This document shows positions 16,678 to 24,009 of a stretch of DNA of 49,140 bases, in pieces. The position numbers and the translations under genes were made by a program. The stretch lies in NCBI GenBank assembly GCA_027489365.1, contig JAIXZV010000420.1, positions 1 to 49,140 on the forward strand, read 5' to 3'. Below the pieces are notes generated by a model that worked only from the letters and a program-made list of their open reading frames with translations, was not told the origin of the DNA and did no database searches. This DNA comes from Sphingomonadales bacterium. Lineage in GTDB: Bacteria > Pseudomonadota > Alphaproteobacteria > Sphingomonadales > Sphingomonadaceae. The first letter of the stretch is position 1. Each line of letters begins with the position of its first letter.

Positions 16678-16960
16678 CACTACCTTCTGCTACCCACTCT
16701 AACATCTTTAGCACCTTGTCGGCGACGAAGACGCGAGCCTTATCGGCTGACGTATTCTGTGAACGCTCCGCAAAAATCATAATAGACGATAGAGGAACAT
16801 CGAAGCGATCGGCATACTTTTGCAGTATATCCAAGCTCGGTGTTTTCTTCTTTCTTTCAATCTCATTCAGATATGGTCGAGATATTCCTATCTGATCAGC
16901 AAGCTCGGCTTGCGTTACCCTATGGTACAACCTAATTGTTTTTAAAGCGCGATCATACAT
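16646..16960 (-). CDS. XRE-family helix-turn-helix protein of the retron operon
   Basis: A 104-aa DNA-binding protein. I use ATG 16960 (MYDRALKTIRLYHR), which has GGAGA eight to nine bases upstream, not the track start at 17041. Residues 5-60 form an XRE/Cro-type fold: RVTQAELADQIGISRPYLNE then IERKKKTPSLDILQKYADRF. A charged tail of about 40 residues follows (ADKVLKMLEWVAEGSDD...). It overlaps the RT gene, and some retron classes carry an HTH protein as the associated gene (type VI in the published classification, from memory). It may be the effector, the antitoxin-like partner or a repressor of the operon; sequence alone does not say which. Confidence 0.88.
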   Translation of the reverse strand: MYDRALKTIRLYHRVTQAELADQIGISRPYLNEIERKKKTPSLDILQKYADRFDVPLSSIMIFAERSQNTSADKARVFVADKVLKMLEWVAEGSDDEREARKSD

Positions 16961-17006
16961 GTCACTGTCTCCAACAAACCCCTTTGCTGGAAGAATTAAG
17001 GGGGAC

Positions 17007-17180
17007 TTATCCAAACATGTCCCAGAGCTTCGCGACCGCATTCACTAACTTAAGAATGAATTCCAAAGCAGCGGTTGCAGCCTTCCACGTCTTCGGCGTT
17101 AGCAGTTTCTCCCGAAGGGGAGATTTACCTTCGCTTGTTCGTCGCTTCTTCTCGGCACTCGGTAACGGATTGGTATCCAT
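17007..17180 (-). CDS. 57-aa small protein at the head of the retron operon
   Basis: Too short for the ORF track; I translated it by hand. It starts at ATG 17180 with AGAGG about seven bases upstream and ends at TAA 17007, 46 bp before the XRE gene, on the same strand. The first 30 residues are charged and basic (SAEKKRRTSEGKS), and the last 27 form a likely amphipathic or membrane-active helix (AALEFILKLVNAVAKLWDMF). I recognise no family. Position and size suggest a small effector or toxin governed by the XRE/RT/msDNA, but it could also be incidental coding within the RNA leader. Codon pattern and a good ribosome-binding site favour a real gene. Confidence 0.6.
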   Translation of the reverse strand: MDTNPLPSAEKKRRTSEGKSPLREKLLTPKTWKAATAALEFILKLVNAVAKLWDMFG

Positions 17181-17432
17181 AAGATTTACCTCTTGTTATG
17201 CTCGGCGTCGGAATTGACACCCAGCTCCACCAACAAGAGATCAACGAGAGAAGAAGCACCCCCCTCAACCCTTCGCGTCCGGTCCACCCGGGCGCGCCTT
17301 ATCGGGTCGTGGGGCGGTCCCGCGGGCGGGGTCCCTACGCTGCCGACAAGTGTGAGAACTTCCTTGTGAGAAGCTCCGCGAGTGATTGCTCACCCAGAGT
17401 TTAAGTGGAATGTTGCCTTTTTCCCGAATGCT
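17181..17432 (-). ncRNA. Candidate retron msr-msd RNA region
   Basis: The transcript expected from the promoter at 17439-17467 runs about 250 nt before the small ORF and is full of hairpins. In order: GGGTGA-GCAA-TCACTC (17395-17380), a 6-bp stem with a GNRA-like loop; GGAGCTTC-7 nt-GAAGTTCT (17377-17355), an 8-bp stem; a GC-rich hairpin with arms GGACCGCCC and GGGTGGACC (17320-17281, one mismatch); and CTCTTGTT/AACAAGAG near 17240-17190. Two short stems followed by a longer GC-rich one is the usual msr then msd layout. I could not identify the a1/a2 pairing arms or the branching guanosine, so the ends are approximate. Confidence 0.45.
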
Positions 17433-17438
17433 GAACGC

Positions 17439-17467
17439 TAAATAGGCGCACGTTCGCCAGTTGTCAA
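17439..17467 (-). promoter_or_regulatory. Near-consensus sigma70 promoter of the retron operon
   Basis: On the minus strand TTGACA (17467-17462) is followed after exactly 17 bases by TATTTA (17444-17439). This is unusually close to the consensus for a GC-rich genome. It starts 32 bp from the stop codon of the thioesterase gene and points toward the hairpin leader, small ORF, XRE and RT genes. Transcription should begin near 17431-17433. Confidence 0.65.
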
Positions 17468-17498
17468 CAACAATTCGCTGGCAGATGACATTCTCGGG

Positions 17499-17930
17499 CT
17501 ATTTGCCCCCCGGCAAAGCCTCCAGAAACGCCCGCACCTCAGGCGCGATCGGTAGCGATTTCCCCGTCGGCAGATGGACGTTGACGATGACCATCTCGAT
17601 CTTGGTATGCACCTCGCCCGTTTCCGCGTGGCACAGCTCGAAGCTTTGCGTCAGGCTCGATGTGCCGATCCGCCCGATCCGCACGAACGCCTCGATCGTG
17701 TCGCCCAGCACGAAGGGCCGCAGATAGTCGATCTCGGTGTGGCGGACGTGGAATTCGGTGCGCTCCCATGCGCCGCCCAGCGCCGCCGAAATACCGGTCC
17801 AGTCCCAGAATTCGGTGACCGCGACATCGGCATATTCGAGATAGCGCGAGTTGAAGACGACCTTCTGCCCATCGATCTCGGCATAACGCACTTTGAACTG
17901 GCAGGAAAAAGCGAAACCGGGACGCGCCAT
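17499..17930 (-). CDS. Hotdog-fold acyl-CoA thioesterase (4HBT family)
   Basis: A 143-aa thioesterase. The start is ATG 17930 (MARPGFAFSCQFKVRYAEID), sharing one base with the stop of the TauE gene; the longer track ORF is an out-of-frame reading of TauE. The motif VRYAEIDGQKVVFNSRYLEY resembles the active-site region of 4-hydroxybenzoyl-CoA/YbgC thioesterases, with the aspartate in place. It is the last gene of an aminotransferase, TauE, thioesterase run. The acyl group it releases is unknown. Confidence 0.87.
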   Translation of the reverse strand: MARPGFAFSCQFKVRYAEIDGQKVVFNSRYLEYADVAVTEFWDWTGISAALGGAWERTEFHVRHTEIDYLRPFVLGDTIEAFVRIGRIGTSSLTQSFELCHAETGEVHTKIEMVIVNVHLPTGKSLPIAPEVRAFLEALPGGK

Positions 17931-18712
17931 CAAAACAAACCCAATAATTTCACGCCGACCAGCGCCAGCACCACGGCCAGGATCGGCCCCAACACGCGGT
18001 CCGATACGCGGCTTGCGATCACACTGCCAACCACGATTCCCGGAATCGATCCGACCAGCAACGAAACCAGCAGCGCGCCGTCGACCGAGCCGAGCAGCCA
18101 ATGCCCGATCCCGCCGAGCAAGGTGAGCGGCACGGCGTGCGCGATGTCCGATCCGACCAGCCGGTTGAGCGGCAGATCGGGATAGAGGATCAGCAGCGCG
18201 GTCATCCCCAGCGCGCCCGCGCCGACCGAGGTGAGCGAGACGAGCACGCCGAGCACGATTCCGAGCAGCACGGTAAGCTCGACCGCGCGCACGCGGCCGA
18301 TCTTGCCGAACGCGCGCTTCAAGCTGCTGACGATCCGCGCGCGGAACAGTGTGGCGAGGCCCGAGAGGATCAGCGTGAAGCCGAGCGCGACCGATATGGC
18401 GCGGCCGGTGTCCTTCGATTGCTCCCCCGCATAATGCAGCGCGGTGAGCGTCAGCAGCGCGGCGGGCACGCTGCCCAGCGCGAGCCGCCCGACCACGCCC
18501 CAATCGACCGTGCCGCGCCAGCCGTGCACGCTCGTGCCGACGGTCTTGGTCGCCGAGGCATAGAGCAGATCGGTGCCGACTGCCGTGGCGGGGTGGAAGC
18601 CGAAGGCGAGCACCAGCAGCGGCGTCATCAACGATCCGCCGCCGACCCCGGTCAACCCGACGATCAGCCCGACGAGGACGCCGGCCAGCGAATACAGCGG
18701 GTTAATCAGCAT
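17930..18712 (-). CDS. TauE/SafE family sulfite/anion exporter
   Basis: Integral membrane protein, 260 aa, with about eight hydrophobic helices. The N-terminal repeat has the family signature VGLTGVGGGSLMTPLLVL and the internal repeat has LTSVGAGALGMTALLILYPD. Family members export sulfite, sulfoacetate or related small anions. It begins 9 bp after the aminotransferase stop and overlaps the thioesterase start by one base, so all three are likely co-transcribed. Substrate not deducible. Confidence 0.9.
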   Translation of the reverse strand: MLINPLYSLAGVLVGLIVGLTGVGGGSLMTPLLVLAFGFHPATAVGTDLLYASATKTVGTSVHGWRGTVDWGVVGRLALGSVPAALLTLTALHYAGEQSKDTGRAISVALGFTLILSGLATLFRARIVSSLKRAFGKIGRVRAVELTVLLGIVLGVLVSLTSVGAGALGMTALLILYPDLPLNRLVGSDIAHAVPLTLLGGIGHWLLGSVDGALLVSLLVGSIPGIVVGSVIASRVSDRVLGPILAVVLALVGVKLLGLF

Positions 18713-18721
18713 TGAGGCGGG

Positions 18722-19930
18722 TCAGCCGGCCTTTGTGCTGGGGATGTTGACGCCCATCGACTGGAGATACTTCTTCACGTTGCGCGCCGCTTGCCGCAGC
18801 CGCTGTTCGTTTTCGACCATCGCGATGCGCACAAAGCCTTCTCCGTTCTCGCCGTACCCCACTCCTGGCGCAACCGCGACCTGAGCGTGCGTCAGTAATT
18901 GTTTGGAGAACTCAAGACTTCCTAAATGCGCCAGCGCGGGCGGCAGCGGGGCCCAGGCGAACATCGATGCGCGGGGGGAGGGGATATCCCACCCGGCGCG
19001 GCCGAAGCTCTCGACCAGCACGTCGCGGCGCTTGTGATAGAGCTGGCGGTTGGTCTCGACGATATCCTGCGGGCCGTTGAGCGCGGCGCAGGCGGCGGCC
19101 TGGATCGGGGTGAAGGCGCCGTAGTCGAGGTACGATTTCACGCGCGTCATCGCCGCGATCAATTTCTTGTTGCCGACCGCGAAACCGATCCGCCAGCCCG
19201 CCATCGAATAGGTCTTGCTGAGCGAGGTGAATTCGATCGCGACGTCCTTGGCGCCGGGGACTTGCAGGATCGAGGGCGTGGGGTTGCCGTCGTAATAGAG
19301 CTCCGAATAAGCGAGGTCGGAGATGATCCAGACCTTATTCTCCTTCGCCCAGGCGACGAGCCGTTCGTAGAAAGCGAGATCGACCGCCTCCGCCGTCGGA
19401 TTGGACGGGTAATTGACCACCAGCACCGACGGGCGCGGGACGGTGAAGGCCATCGCGCGCTCGAGTGCTTCGAAATATTTGTCGTCGGGGGTGGTCGGCA
19501 CCGCGCGGATCGTCGCGCCGGCAATGATGAAGCCGAAGGTGTGGATCGGGTAGCTCGGGTTGGGGGCGAGCACGACGTCGCCCGGCGCGGTGATGGCCGT
19601 CGCAAGGCTGGCGAGGCCCTCTTTCGATCCCATCGTGACGACGACTTCGCTCTCGGGATCGAGCTCGACGCCGAAGCGGCGGCCGTAATAATTCGCCTGG
19701 GCCTTGCGCAGGCCGGGAATGCCCTTCGACTGGGAATAGCCGTGCGCGTCGGGCTTGCGCGTGACTTCGATCAGTTTCTCGATCACGTGCGGCGGGGGCG
19801 GCAGATCGGGGTTGCCCATGCCGAGATCGATGATGTCCTCACCCGTCGCCCGCGCGGCCGCGCGCATCGCATTCACCTCGGCGATGATGTACGGCGGCAG
19901 GCGTTTGATGCGATAGAATTCATCGGACAT
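18722..19930 (-). CDS. alaC: Alanine/aspartate-type PLP aminotransferase
   Basis: Class I/II aminotransferase of 402 aa. Motifs: IDLGMGNPDLPPPPHVIEKL near residue 35, NYPSNPTAEAVD near 170, the PLP-binding lysine in SLSKTYSMAGWRIGF near 236, and the carboxylate-binding arginine in GFVRIAMVENE near the C-terminus. The sequence resembles AlaC (glutamate-pyruvate aminotransferase) and the LL-diaminopimelate aminotransferase-like group; the gene symbol is a best guess. It is divergent from phaC, with a 96-bp gap holding both promoters. Confidence 0.85.
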   Translation of the reverse strand: MSDEFYRIKRLPPYIIAEVNAMRAAARATGEDIIDLGMGNPDLPPPPHVIEKLIEVTRKPDAHGYSQSKGIPGLRKAQANYYGRRFGVELDPESEVVVTMGSKEGLASLATAITAPGDVVLAPNPSYPIHTFGFIIAGATIRAVPTTPDDKYFEALERAMAFTVPRPSVLVVNYPSNPTAEAVDLAFYERLVAWAKENKVWIISDLAYSELYYDGNPTPSILQVPGAKDVAIEFTSLSKTYSMAGWRIGFAVGNKKLIAAMTRVKSYLDYGAFTPIQAAACAALNGPQDIVETNRQLYHKRRDVLVESFGRAGWDIPSPRASMFAWAPLPPALAHLGSLEFSKQLLTHAQVAVAPGVGYGENGEGFVRIAMVENEQRLRQAARNVKKYLQSMGVNIPSTKAG

Positions 19931-20026
19931 TGCAAGGATTCCGGCTAGAGAGAGCTAGCTCCTTACGGCATTCGCGCTTTCGTGGGAATGACCGGCGGGG
20001 ACAGGACGAAGCGAGAGGACCGCCCG

Positions 20027-21760
20027 ATGGCAGATAAGCCGGATACAACCGACTTCGCGATGCCCAGTCTGGCGGATTTGCAGCATTGGACCTGGGTGCT
20101 GGGGCGCGCGCAGCAGATGGTGCTGGAGCAGGGGCTCGACGTGGCGGGCAAAGTCCTGCCGCCGATTCCCGGCGTGAGCGATCCCGACACGATCGCCCGC
20201 ACGCGCGATTTCTGGGCCGAGAGCCTGGGGCTGTGGCAGCGGATGCTGGTACCCGGCGAGGCTCCCGCGGCTGCGGAGACGCCCGAACAGGCGCGTGACA
20301 AGCGTTTCAAGGATCCGCGCTGGCGGGAAAATCCGGTGTTCGACTGGATTCGCCAAAGCTATTTCCTTCTGTCCGACCAGATGCTCGCGCAAGTCGAGGC
20401 GGTGCAGGGGGTGGATGACAAGCAGCGCGAACAGATGCGCTTTGCCGCACGCGGTTTTCTCGACGCGATCAGCCCGTCCAATTTCCCCGCCACCAACCCC
20501 GAAGTGATCGAGAAGACGATCGAGACGGGCGGCGAGAATCTGCTCAAGGGCTTGCAGAATATGCTCGCCGATCTCGGCAAGGGGCAGTTGACGCATACCG
20601 ATGCGCAGGCGTTCGAAGTCGGGCGCAATCTGGCGACGACGCCGGGCAAGGTCGTGCTGCGCACCGATCTGTACGAACTGATCCAATATAGCCCGACCAC
20701 CGAAAGCGTGCTGGCGGTGCCGCTGGTGATCTTCCCGCCGTGGATCAACCGCTTCTACATCCTCGATCTGACGCCCGAGAAGAGCTTCATCCGCTGGGCG
20801 GTGGAGCAGGGAATAACGGTCTTCATGGTCTCGTGGCGCTCGGCCGACGCCAGCATGAAGGATGTGCTGTGGGACGATTATATCGCCGCGCAGATTGAGG
20901 CGATCGACACGGTGCGCGCTTTGCTCGATGTGCCCGCGGTGCACACGATCGGATACTGTGTGGCGGGGACGACGCTGGCCGCGACGCTCGCGATCCTGGC
21001 GGCGCGCGGCGAGGCGGACAAGGTCAGGAGCGCGACCTTCTTCACCGCGCAAGTCGATTTCGAGAAAGCGGGCGAGCTGCTGCATTTCGTGTCCGACGAA
21101 CAGCTCGCGCTGATCGATTCGGTGACGAAGGAGGGTTTCCTCGGCGGTTGGTTGATGGCGGCGGTGTTCAATCAGCTGCGCGGGCGCGACCTGATCTGGA
21201 ATTACGTCACCAACAATTATCTGCTCGGCAAGGACTATGCGCCGTTCGACCTGCTGCACTGGAACGGTGACACGACCAATCTGCCCGCGACGTGGCACCG
21301 GCGCTATCTGACCGAATTGTACCGCGACAATTTGCTGAGCAAGCCGGGCGCCCTTTTCGCGCTGGGCACGCCGATCGACTTGGGCAAGATCACCACGCCG
21401 AGCTACATCCAGGCGGGGCGCGAGGATCATATTGCCCCAGCCGAAAGCGTGTGGGCGCTGATGCGGCTGTTTGCGGGTGAGAAGCGCTTCGTCCTCGCTG
21501 GGTCGGGCCATATCGCGGGGGTGGTCAATCCGCCTGTTGCGCAGAAATACCAATATTGGCTGAACCCGGCGCCGGTCGGCTCGCTTGAGGAGTTCGTCGC
21601 AGGGGCCGCCGAGACCAAGGGCAGCTGGTGGCCCGACTGGATCGACTGGTTGCGCACGCAGGATGCGACGACGGTGGACGTGGCCGGTGCGCGTCACCCC
21701 GGCGAGGGCTCGCTGGCGGCGATTTCGGATGCTCCCGGGGATTATGTGCGCGCAAGATAA
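20027..21760 (+). CDS. phaC: Class I poly(3-hydroxyalkanoate) synthase
   Basis: Polymerises 3-hydroxyacyl-CoA into PHA at the granule surface. The protein is 577 aa, typical of class I. The alpha/beta-hydrolase lipase-like box GYCVAG carries the catalytic cysteine; aspartate (QAGREDHIAP) and histidine (GSGHIAGVVNPP) complete the triad. I start at ATG 20027 (MADKPDTTDF) with GAGAGGA eight bases upstream, not the track's 19982. The phasin gene follows in the same orientation but has its own promoter. The reductase phaB is about 20 kb away in the window; phaA is not seen. Confidence 0.95.
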   Translation: MADKPDTTDFAMPSLADLQHWTWVLGRAQQMVLEQGLDVAGKVLPPIPGVSDPDTIARTRDFWAESLGLWQRMLVPGEAPAAAETPEQARDKRFKDPRWRENPVFDWIRQSYFLLSDQMLAQVEAVQGVDDKQREQMRFAARGFLDAISPSNFPATNPEVIEKTIETGGENLLKGLQNMLADLGKGQLTHTDAQAFEVGRNLATTPGKVVLRTDLYELIQYSPTTESVLAVPLVIFPPWINRFYILDLTPEKSFIRWAVEQGITVFMVSWRSADASMKDVLWDDYIAAQIEAIDTVRALLDVPAVHTIGYCVAGTTLAATLAILAARGEADKVRSATFFTAQVDFEKAGELLHFVSDEQLALIDSVTKEGFLGGWLMAAVFNQLRGRDLIWNYVTNNYLLGKDYAPFDLLHWNGDTTNLPATWHRRYLTELYRDNLLSKPGALFALGTPIDLGKITTPSYIQAGREDHIAPAESVWALMRLFAGEKRFVLAGSGHIAGVVNPPVAQKYQYWLNPAPVGSLEEFVAGAAETKGSWWPDWIDWLRTQDATTVDVAGARHPGEGSLAAISDAPGDYVRAR

Positions 21761-21821
21761 TCTTCTGAATCAATGAGATAATGGGTATGTGTAACGTTAT
21801 GTTGCGGTGCACCATTTTTCC

Positions 21822-21862
21822 TTGCAAATTCGCGCGATTGCTCTATATTGCAGTGCAGCAAT
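21822..21862 (+). promoter_or_regulatory. Phasin promoter with overlapping inverted repeat
   Basis: TTGCAA (21822-21827), a 16-bp spacer and TATATT (21844-21849) form a good promoter. An inverted repeat ATTGC-AGTGCA-GCAAT (21847-21862) overlaps the -10 box. PhaR repressors in alphaproteobacteria bind TGC/GCA-rich symmetric sites at phasin promoters, so this may be a PhaR operator that is released when granules sequester the repressor. Binding is inference. Confidence 0.55.
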
Positions 21863-21882
21863 AACGCGGGAGCAATCCGATC

Positions 21883-22608
21883 ATGGCCAGCAAAGGTCCC
21901 AAGTCCGACGCCTCGACCCCGGCCGCAAAGCCGGTTGCGAAGGCTGCGGCCAAGCCCGTGACGGTCGCCAAGCCAACGGAGTCGGTCGAGGCCGTCGCGC
22001 CGGTGGCCGCCCCTGTAGCTGCACCGGTCGTGGCAAAGCCTGCCGTCGCAGCGGCCGCGCCGAAACCGGCGCCCGTCGCCCCCACCGTTACTACCCCCGA
22101 AGCGAAAACGCCGGCCCCCGCACCAGCGGTGGCCATCCTCAAAAAGGAAGTCACCACCATGGAAAGCACCATCAAGTCCGCCGCCGAGAAGGTTCAGGCC
22201 CAGGCCACCACGCTGTTCGGCGATGTCAACGAGCGCGCCAAGACCGCGATGGAGAAGAGCTCCAAGCTGTTCGAGGACATGAACGAATTCTCGAAGGGCA
22301 ATGTCGAGGCGCTGGTCGAATCGTCGAAGATCGCCGCCAAGGGCGCCGAGGAGATCGCCAAGTACACGACCGATTACGTCAAGAGCTCGGTCGAAAAGGC
22401 CACCGCGACCGCCAAGCAGTTCGCTGGCGTCAAGTCGCCGACCGAATTGTTCGCGCTGCAGAGCGAGCACGCCAAGTCGGCGCTGGATTCGGTGATGGCC
22501 GAAACCGCCAAGTTCACCGAGAACTATCTGAAGCTGCTTGGTGAAATCGCGCAGCCGATTTCGAACCGCGTCGCTGTTGCCGCCGAGAAGCTGAAGATCG
22601 CTGCATAA
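21883..22608 (+). CDS. Phasin family granule protein with Ala/Pro-rich N-terminal extension
   Basis: A 241-aa protein. Residues 1-90 are low-complexity Ala/Pro/Lys/Val (repeated PVAAPVA-like units), like the histone-H1-like tails seen on some sphingomonad phasins. Residues 95-241 form the phasin_2 domain, an amphipathic coiled-coil ([37 protein letters not shown]). It should coat PHA granules made by the upstream synthase; the basic tail may bind DNA or tether granules to the nucleoid, which is inference. The second methionine near residue 93 could give a tail-less form, but the GGGAGCAA site supports the upstream ATG. Confidence 0.92.
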   Translation: MASKGPKSDASTPAAKPVAKAAAKPVTVAKPTESVEAVAPVAAPVAAPVVAKPAVAAAAPKPAPVAPTVTTPEAKTPAPAPAVAILKKEVTTMESTIKSAAEKVQAQATTLFGDVNERAKTAMEKSSKLFEDMNEFSKGNVEALVESSKIAAKGAEEIAKYTTDYVKSSVEKATATAKQFAGVKSPTELFALQSEHAKSALDSVMAETAKFTENYLKLLGEIAQPISNRVAVAAEKLKIAA

Positions 22609-22635
22609 GCGCTTCACGCCGAACGCGACGCAAGA

Positions 22636-22663
22636 GGGCGGTCCCGCGAGGGGCCGCCCTTTT
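22636..22663 (+). terminator. Rho-independent terminator after phasin
   Basis: GGGCGG, a short interior and CCGCCC form a GC-rich hairpin followed directly by TTTT, 28 bp after the phasin stop. It should end the phasin transcript before clpS. Confidence 0.75.
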
Positions 22664-22726
22664 CGTAGGGGCAGGTGCATCACCCCTCTTGCCCTCACCC
22701 CCCGCAATGCCATATTTTGCGGGCAC

Positions 22727-23086
22727 ATGATCAACAGCAGCATATTCTCGATGGCCGAACGCCGCGATGACGGATCGAGCGACGACGAGGGCACTGGCAT
22801 CGGTGTCGCGACCCGTACGCGCGCCAAGACGAAACAGCCGACGCCGTACCGCGTCCTGCTGCTGAACGACGATTACACGCCGATGGAATTCGTCGTGCTG
22901 GTGCTGCAGCGCTTCTTCCGCATGGATATGGAAGCGGCCACGCGCGTGATGCTGCACGTCCACCAGAAGGGCGTCGGGGTTTGCGGCGTGTTCAGCTATG
23001 AAGTCGCCGAAACCAAGGTCAGTCAGGTGCTCGATTTCGCGCGGCAGAATCAGCATCCGCTGCAATGTATGCTGGAAAAGGCCTGA
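22727..23086 (+). CDS. clpS: ClpS, N-end-rule adaptor of ClpAP
   Basis: Adaptor delivering substrates with destabilising N-terminal residues to ClpAP. The 119-aa ORF has a flexible first 40 residues and then the conserved core [37 protein letters not shown], ending [11 protein letters not shown]. The [10 protein letters not shown] loop is the substrate- and ClpA-binding signature. The real start may be the second ATG (22751, [11 protein letters not shown]). clpA is not adjacent in this window; the downstream gene is convergent. Confidence 0.95.
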   Translation: MINSSIFSMAERRDDGSSDDEGTGIGVATRTRAKTKQPTPYRVLLLNDDYTPMEFVVLVLQRFFRMDMEAATRVMLHVHQKGVGVCGVFSYEVAETKVSQVLDFARQNQHPLQCMLEKA

Positions 23087-23125
23087 GCGACCCGTGCGCC
23101 GCATGATGCGGCGGACTGCGCGATT

Positions 23126-23860
23126 TCACCGCCCGGCCGGCAACCATCCCAGATCGAGCCCAGCATAGCGATCGACGAAGTTTGCTGCCTGTTCCAGCGC
23201 GCGTTCGTCGGTGAAGGTGACGCGGCCCGCCTCGCGCGAAATCATGCCTTCATCTTCCAATTGCCGCAGCATTCGGTTGACGTGCACCGCCGTCAGCCCG
23301 GTGGCATCGCCGATTTCCTCCTGCGTCAGGCCGAGCACGAAGCTGCGGCCGATGCCGGGATCGAGCACGCGCATCCGGTTGCGCAAATCGATCAGGATCG
23401 CGGCGACGCGCGCCTTGGCCGAGGTGCGGCCGAGCACCGCGAGCCGATCGGTCAGCGCGGCGCGTTCGATCTGGTTGCACACCATGATCAGCGCCGCGAG
23501 CCGCGGATGTTCGGCGATCACCGCCGCGAAGCCACTGCGTTCGAACGGGCAGACGACGCAATCGGTCAGTGCCGAAATGGTTTCCGTCGCCTCGCGATAC
23601 GCCAGGCTCGACACCGCGATCATGTCGCCAGCGAAGTGAAAGCGCAGGATCTGGCGGCTGCCATCGACCAGCAGCACCGACGACATCATCATGCCCGAGC
23701 GGAGAATATACATCTCCCCGGCGCGATCATTCTCACGCTGCAACGTGGCACCGCGCGGCACCGCGCGTTTACGCTCCTCCAGCCGCTCCAGCGCTTGCCG
23801 TTCGTTCGCGGTCAGCACGACCATGTCGCCCAGTCGATCGGCGAAACAACTTCCTGACAC
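23126..23860 (-). CDS. Crp/Fnr family transcriptional regulator
   Basis: A 244-aa regulator. An N-terminal cyclic-nucleotide-binding beta-barrel (GEMYILRSGMMMSSVLLVDG, ILRFHFAGDMIAVSSL) is followed by a long dimer helix and a C-terminal Crp-type winged HTH (LTQEEIGDATGLTAVHVNRM, then LRQLEDEGMISREAG). The FNR iron-sulfur cysteine cluster is absent, so it is not an oxygen-sensing FNR. The start is GTG with AGGGGAAG upstream; an ATG at residue 13 is the alternative. It is convergent with clpS and divergent from murA. Ligand and targets are unknown. Confidence 0.88.
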   Translation of the reverse strand: MSGSCFADRLGDMVVLTANERQALERLEERKRAVPRGATLQRENDRAGEMYILRSGMMMSSVLLVDGSRQILRFHFAGDMIAVSSLAYREATETISALTDCVVCPFERSGFAAVIAEHPRLAALIMVCNQIERAALTDRLAVLGRTSAKARVAAILIDLRNRMRVLDPGIGRSFVLGLTQEEIGDATGLTAVHVNRMLRQLEDEGMISREAGRVTFTDERALEQAANFVDRYAGLDLGWLPAGR

Positions 23861-24009
23861 GCCCGAAACTTCCCCTTGAAGGCTTCACACAAAGCAGGGC
23901 CGCACGGACTCCGCATTAAAGTCGATCAACCGCACTCCGGCCGCGATGAGGCCGAAGCGGTCCAATCTATCGTGCTTGCGCGGATGTCGCGAGGCGATAA
24001 ACGAGAGGC

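Noticed and set aside
19955-21697. 580-aa minus-strand ORF antisense to phaC
   Set aside because: Shadow of a certain gene; the PHA synthase on the plus strand has the full catalytic triad.
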